Origin: an uncultured Clostridia bacterium
GTDB taxonomy: Bacteria; Bacillota; Clostridia; TANB77; CAG-508
Assembly: GCA_934149275.1 (NCBI GenBank)
Contig: CAKPEG010000002.1
Coordinates: forward strand, 62,001-126,000
Direction: 5' to 3'
DNA length: 64,000 nucleotides
A program made the position numbers and the translations under genes. The notes below the pieces were generated by a model. That model saw only the letters and a program-made list of their open reading frames with translations. It was not told the origin of the DNA and did no database searches. Positions 60,868-64,000 of the stretch are shown here, piece by piece. Position 1 is the first letter of the stretch; each line of letters begins with the position of its first letter.

Positions 60868-63288
60868 TTGGGTAGAAAAAAGAAAAAAAAGGCTGTAAAG
60901 CCTAGTAAAAAAAGCTTTAATGTTAGTCCAGAGATGATGATTATTATAATGTTAATAGTTGGTATCATGTCAGGAGTTTTGATATATACAGGAGCAGGAC
61001 AAGTCGGTGCAGTTTTAAGTCCAGTTCTTGGTGGTTTAGTTGGAATTATAAAATATGTAATTCCAATTGGAATAATTGTAATGGCACTTTCATTAATAAA
61101 AGAAGATAGTGAATATGTTTCAACGAAGGTTATTCAATTTTTAATTTTTATTGTATGTGTATCAGTTGTAATGCATGTTAATCAATTTTCTAAATTAAAC
61201 TTAGCCGGAAATGCAACTTTTGAAGAGGTTGTTAATGAAGCATACAAGTTAGGAACAATGAACAAAGGTGGAGGTGCAATTGGTGCAATTGTTGCTACAC
61301 CTCTTATGAATTTACTTGGTTCATTAGGAACAACTATTTTAACAATTGCTATAGCTGCTGTAACACTTGTATACATAGTTGGTGCAAATCCTGTGGAATT
61401 ATTAGTTGAATTTGTTGATGGTAGAGAAGATAGAAAAGAAGAGAAACGAGCAAGAAGAGAAGAGCAAAGACAGGCTTTTAACGAAAGACGTGAGGAAAGA
61501 AGAAAAAATAGAGCAGCTACTCATACTGAAATAGCAAAAGAGAAGGATAATGCACCAATGAAGGATCAAGTTGATTTGATGCAAGATGAAATTGTTATTA
61601 ATCATTTTAATGATAATAATAATGATGAGAAAAAACATAAATTAGGATTGTTTGGAAAAAAAGATGATGAATCTGAAAAAATTAAAAAGGAGCAAAAACA
61701 AAATAATCCTGATGAATTAGAAAATATTTTTAAAGAAGTTCAAGAAGAAAAAGAAGAAAAAACAAAAGCTGTATTACAATTAGATCATTATACTCATACT
61801 GTTGATGATGAAAACTATGAAACTCCGCCAGTTGAATTACTAAAACAAGGTTCTAATAAAGCGACTAAGGGAAGTAAAAAAGCATTAACAGATACAGCTA
61901 CGAAATTACAGAAAACTTTATATAGTTTTGGCGTTTCTGCAAAGGTTGAAAATGTTTCAGTTGGACCAGTTATAACTAGATATGAATTAAAACCGGCAGA
62001 AGGAGTAAGGGTTAGTAAAATTGCTAAACTTGCTGATGATATAGCTTTGAATTTAGCTGCTGAAAGCATAAGAATTGAAGCACCTATTCCTGGAAAGCAA
62101 GCTGTTGGTATTGAAATTCCAAATAAAGAAAAGGAAATTGTTCCTTTGAGAGACATAATTGATTCAGAAGAATTTAAAGATTCTAAATCAAAATTATCTT
62201 TCGCTCTTGGAAAGAGTGTTTCAGGAGATAATGTTATTACAGATATAGCTAAGATGCCCCACGTGTTGATTGCTGGTTCCACAGGTTCTGGTAAGTCAGT
62301 TTGTATAAATACTTTGATAACAAGTATTTTATATAAGGCAAAACCTAGCGAAGTTAAACTTATAATGGTTGATCCAAAGGTTGTTGAACTTTCAGTTTAT
62401 AATGGAATTCCTCATTTGTTAATTCCAGTTGTTACTGATCCCAAAAAGGCCGCTGGTGCTTTAGCATGGGCTGTTCAAGAAATGGTTAATCGTTATAGTT
62501 TGTTTGCACAAAAGAATGTTAGAGATATAAAAGGTTATAATGCGCAACTTGATAAAGAAGGTGTTGATGGTAAGTTACCTCAAATAGTAATAATCGTTGA
62601 TGAGCTTGCTGATTTGATGATGGTTTCACCAAAAGATGTTGAGGATGCAATTTGCAGATTGGCTCAAATGGCTAGAGCTGCTGGAATGCATTTAGTTATT
62701 GCAACGCAAAGACCATCTGTTGATGTTATCACAGGTATAATTAAAGCTAATATTCCGTCAAGAATTGCATTTGCTGTTTCTTCACAAGTTGATTCAAGAA
62801 CTATATTGGATAGTGTTGGTGCTGAAAAGTTACTTGGAAAAGGTGATATGTTATTTTATCCATCTGGAGCATCAAAGGCTACCAGGGTTCAAGGTGCATT
62901 TATTTCAGATGGAGATGTTGAGAAAATAGTTGATTTCTTGAAAAAAGATGGTGAAGCTGTTTATAGTGATGATATTATGGAAAAAATAGAAAAGGCAAAC
63001 TCAACTGATAAAGAGTTGGAGGAAAATTCTGAAGATGATGAGGCTGATCCATTTTTACAAGATGCAATTGAGGCTGTTATAGAAATTGGTTCTGCATCAG
63101 CTTCATTAATTCAAAGAAGATTTAAAGTTGGTTATGCAAGAGCTGGTAGAATTATTGATCAAATGGAGGCTAGAGGAATTATTTCTGGATATCAAGGAAG
63201 TAAACCTCGTGAAGTACTTATGTCTAAAGAGAGATGGCAAGAATTAAAAATGAGTCCATCTGAAGCCAATAATAATGCGGAAGAATAA
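60868..63288 (+). CDS. ftsK: DNA translocase FtsK/SpoIIIE
   Basis: Septal DNA pump that moves chromosome out of the closing septum, or into the forespore. The 806-residue product has a Lys-rich start, four membrane segments (about residues 25-175), a charged linker (residues ~185-330), the RecA-like motor with Walker [19 protein letters not shown], Walker [35 protein letters not shown], and a C-terminal gamma winged helix ([49 protein letters not shown]). The start is TTG, eight bases after TAGGAGG. Whether it serves division, sporulation or both cannot be told; only one copy is visible. Confidence 0.97.
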   Translation: MGRKKKKKAVKPSKKSFNVSPEMMIIIMLIVGIMSGVLIYTGAGQVGAVLSPVLGGLVGIIKYVIPIGIIVMALSLIKEDSEYVSTKVIQFLIFIVCVSVVMHVNQFSKLNLAGNATFEEVVNEAYKLGTMNKGGGAIGAIVATPLMNLLGSLGTTILTIAIAAVTLVYIVGANPVELLVEFVDGREDRKEEKRARREEQRQAFNERREERRKNRAATHTEIAKEKDNAPMKDQVDLMQDEIVINHFNDNNNDEKKHKLGLFGKKDDESEKIKKEQKQNNPDELENIFKEVQEEKEEKTKAVLQLDHYTHTVDDENYETPPVELLKQGSNKATKGSKKALTDTATKLQKTLYSFGVSAKVENVSVGPVITRYELKPAEGVRVSKIAKLADDIALNLAAESIRIEAPIPGKQAVGIEIPNKEKEIVPLRDIIDSEEFKDSKSKLSFALGKSVSGDNVITDIAKMPHVLIAGSTGSGKSVCINTLITSILYKAKPSEVKLIMVDPKVVELSVYNGIPHLLIPVVTDPKKAAGALAWAVQEMVNRYSLFAQKNVRDIKGYNAQLDKEGVDGKLPQIVIIVDELADLMMVSPKDVEDAICRLAQMARAAGMHLVIATQRPSVDVITGIIKANIPSRIAFAVSSQVDSRTILDSVGAEKLLGKGDMLFYPSGASKATRVQGAFISDGDVEKIVDFLKKDGEAVYSDDIMEKIEKANSTDKELEENSEDDEADPFLQDAIEAVIEIGSASASLIQRRFKVGYARAGRIIDQMEARGIISGYQGSKPREVLMSKERWQELKMSPSEANNNAEE

Positions 63289-63348
63289 ATTTATCAGAAT
63301 TATGATAATAAGTATTAAATATTATTTTACAAAAGAAGGAAGGTTATT

Positions 63349-64000
63349 ATGAAGAAGAGATTGTTTTCTAAATTTAAAGATTATAATTATATATTAGATA
63401 AAATTTTGGAAGAAAAAAATTTTTCAGAAGATGCAACTAACCTTCTTTTAAATATGATATATAAAATTGAGGTGTCTTATAAAGATTATGCTCAGATAAA
63501 AGGCATTTTTCAAAAGCAAAATGAATTTATTGATGAAATAATTGATATAATATCTAAGAATTGTAATCAATTGTTTTTAATTGATCCAAAAAATGAAGAA
63601 GTTAAATTATTAAGAGAGAAAAATGTGCTTGCATTAACAGATGAGAAGGAAAAGAAAATATATGCTTATCCAACAGAACTTGCAATTTTATATGGACTAA
63701 TTGATATTAAACCAAAATATTTTTATATTCCTAAAAAATATTATTTTATAAAGCAAGAATTTCAAAATGTTCTTGTTCAAGGGACTATTCTTAATAAAAC
63801 AGAAGTTATTAGAAATTTTAATGGCTGGTCATGGAATTTCGCTGAGGATGTAAATATTGACCAAGTTTCAAATATAATTTATCAGGCCATTCGAATTTTA
63901 ATAGATGAAGATTTTTTAAATGCATGGGAAGGTGATACTTCTCCTAAAACAGATTATATTAACGAAATGAAAAAGGAACTTGCTGAATATTATGGTGAAG
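63349..64000 (+). CDS. Hypothetical protein, 5' part (runs off the window)
   Basis: An ATG after GAAGGAAGG opens a frame that stays open to the window end (217 codons). The product starts MKKRLFSKFKDYNYILDKIL and is Lys/Glu/Ile-rich and soluble, with an N-terminal helical part (residues ~1-85) and a mixed region (AYPTELAILYGLIDIKPKYFYIPKKYYF; IRNFNGWSWNFAEDVNIDQVSNIIYQAIRILIDEDFLNAWEG). No signal peptide or known motif is visible. It follows ftsK by 60 bp and may share its transcript. Confidence 0.75.
   Translation, partial: MKKRLFSKFKDYNYILDKILEEKNFSEDATNLLLNMIYKIEVSYKDYAQIKGIFQKQNEFIDEIIDIISKNCNQLFLIDPKNEEVKLLREKNVLALTDEKEKKIYAYPTELAILYGLIDIKPKYFYIPKKYYFIKQEFQNVLVQGTILNKTEVIRNFNGWSWNFAEDVNIDQVSNIIYQAIRILIDEDFLNAWEGDTSPKTDYINEMKKELAEYYGE

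Overview
The window is 64 kb of very AT-rich chromosomal DNA from a spore-forming, Gram-positive-type Firmicute of the Clostridia kind. The grounds are spoIIGA-sigE and spo0A (endospore programme), a Firmicute-style division set (ftsA, ftsZ, divIB/ftsQ with two DUF881 genes and sbp, sepF, divIVA), a HrcA/CIRCE-type groESL promoter, heavy use of AGA and TTA codons, strong Shine-Dalgarno sites and frequent TTG/GTG starts. I cannot name a genus; an uncultured gut Clostridium-like lineage fits. No rRNA, tRNA, CRISPR array, prophage or intact transposase was seen.

Layout: 1-4.9 kb holds the dusB end, ftsA-ftsZ and spoIIGA-sigE. 5.1-6.9 kb holds a GerS-like anchored protein, an orphan MazF/EndoA and a Pr6Pr membrane protein. 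7.3-12.5 kb carries two LemA genes (one with DUF3137, one with a TPM protein) around feoB. 12.5-13.8 kb is a sortase-type BspA-like surface protein. 14.1-18.2 kb is murA-ftsQ-ylxW-ylxX-sbp, convergent with feoA. 18.5-25.3 kb has a WG-repeat protein, an aluminium-resistance/YnbB-type PLP enzyme, an HI0933-type flavoprotein, a YigZ protein, spo0A and deoD. 25.4-28.7 kb has a large coiled-coil protein of unknown role and trmFO. 28.8-33.7 kb is the str region (rpsL, rpsG, fusA, tuf). 34.2-42.3 kb has plsX, acpP, a cysteine-rich protein, rnc, a radical SAM protein, yitT, an OGG-type glycosylase and an M18 aminopeptidase. On the minus strand follow murE and a GT2-like protein. Then come pth, rng, rimO, scpB, groESL, mutL, miaA, an HlyD-like protein, sepF, divIVA, rsmD, ftsK/spoIIIE and a gene running off the end.

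Two signals stand out. First, 11-bp-phased TGTWAH direct repeats (WalR/YycF-type boxes, on the minus strand) lie upstream of the -35 elements of both ftsA-ftsZ and sepF-divIVA, with a weaker version at rsmD. This suggests a shared cell-wall-stress/division regulon.

Second, the long intergenic regions are filled with several families of small non-coding inverted-repeat elements. In families A and B the core sequence is conserved between copies. The flanking arms (and, in A, an inner hairpin) differ from copy to copy yet stay complementary within each copy. That pattern means either a covarying structure or an insertion mechanism that makes inverted flanks. A short palindrome (H) sits right behind the T-tracts of several terminators. 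These elements are the best candidate here for something undescribed.
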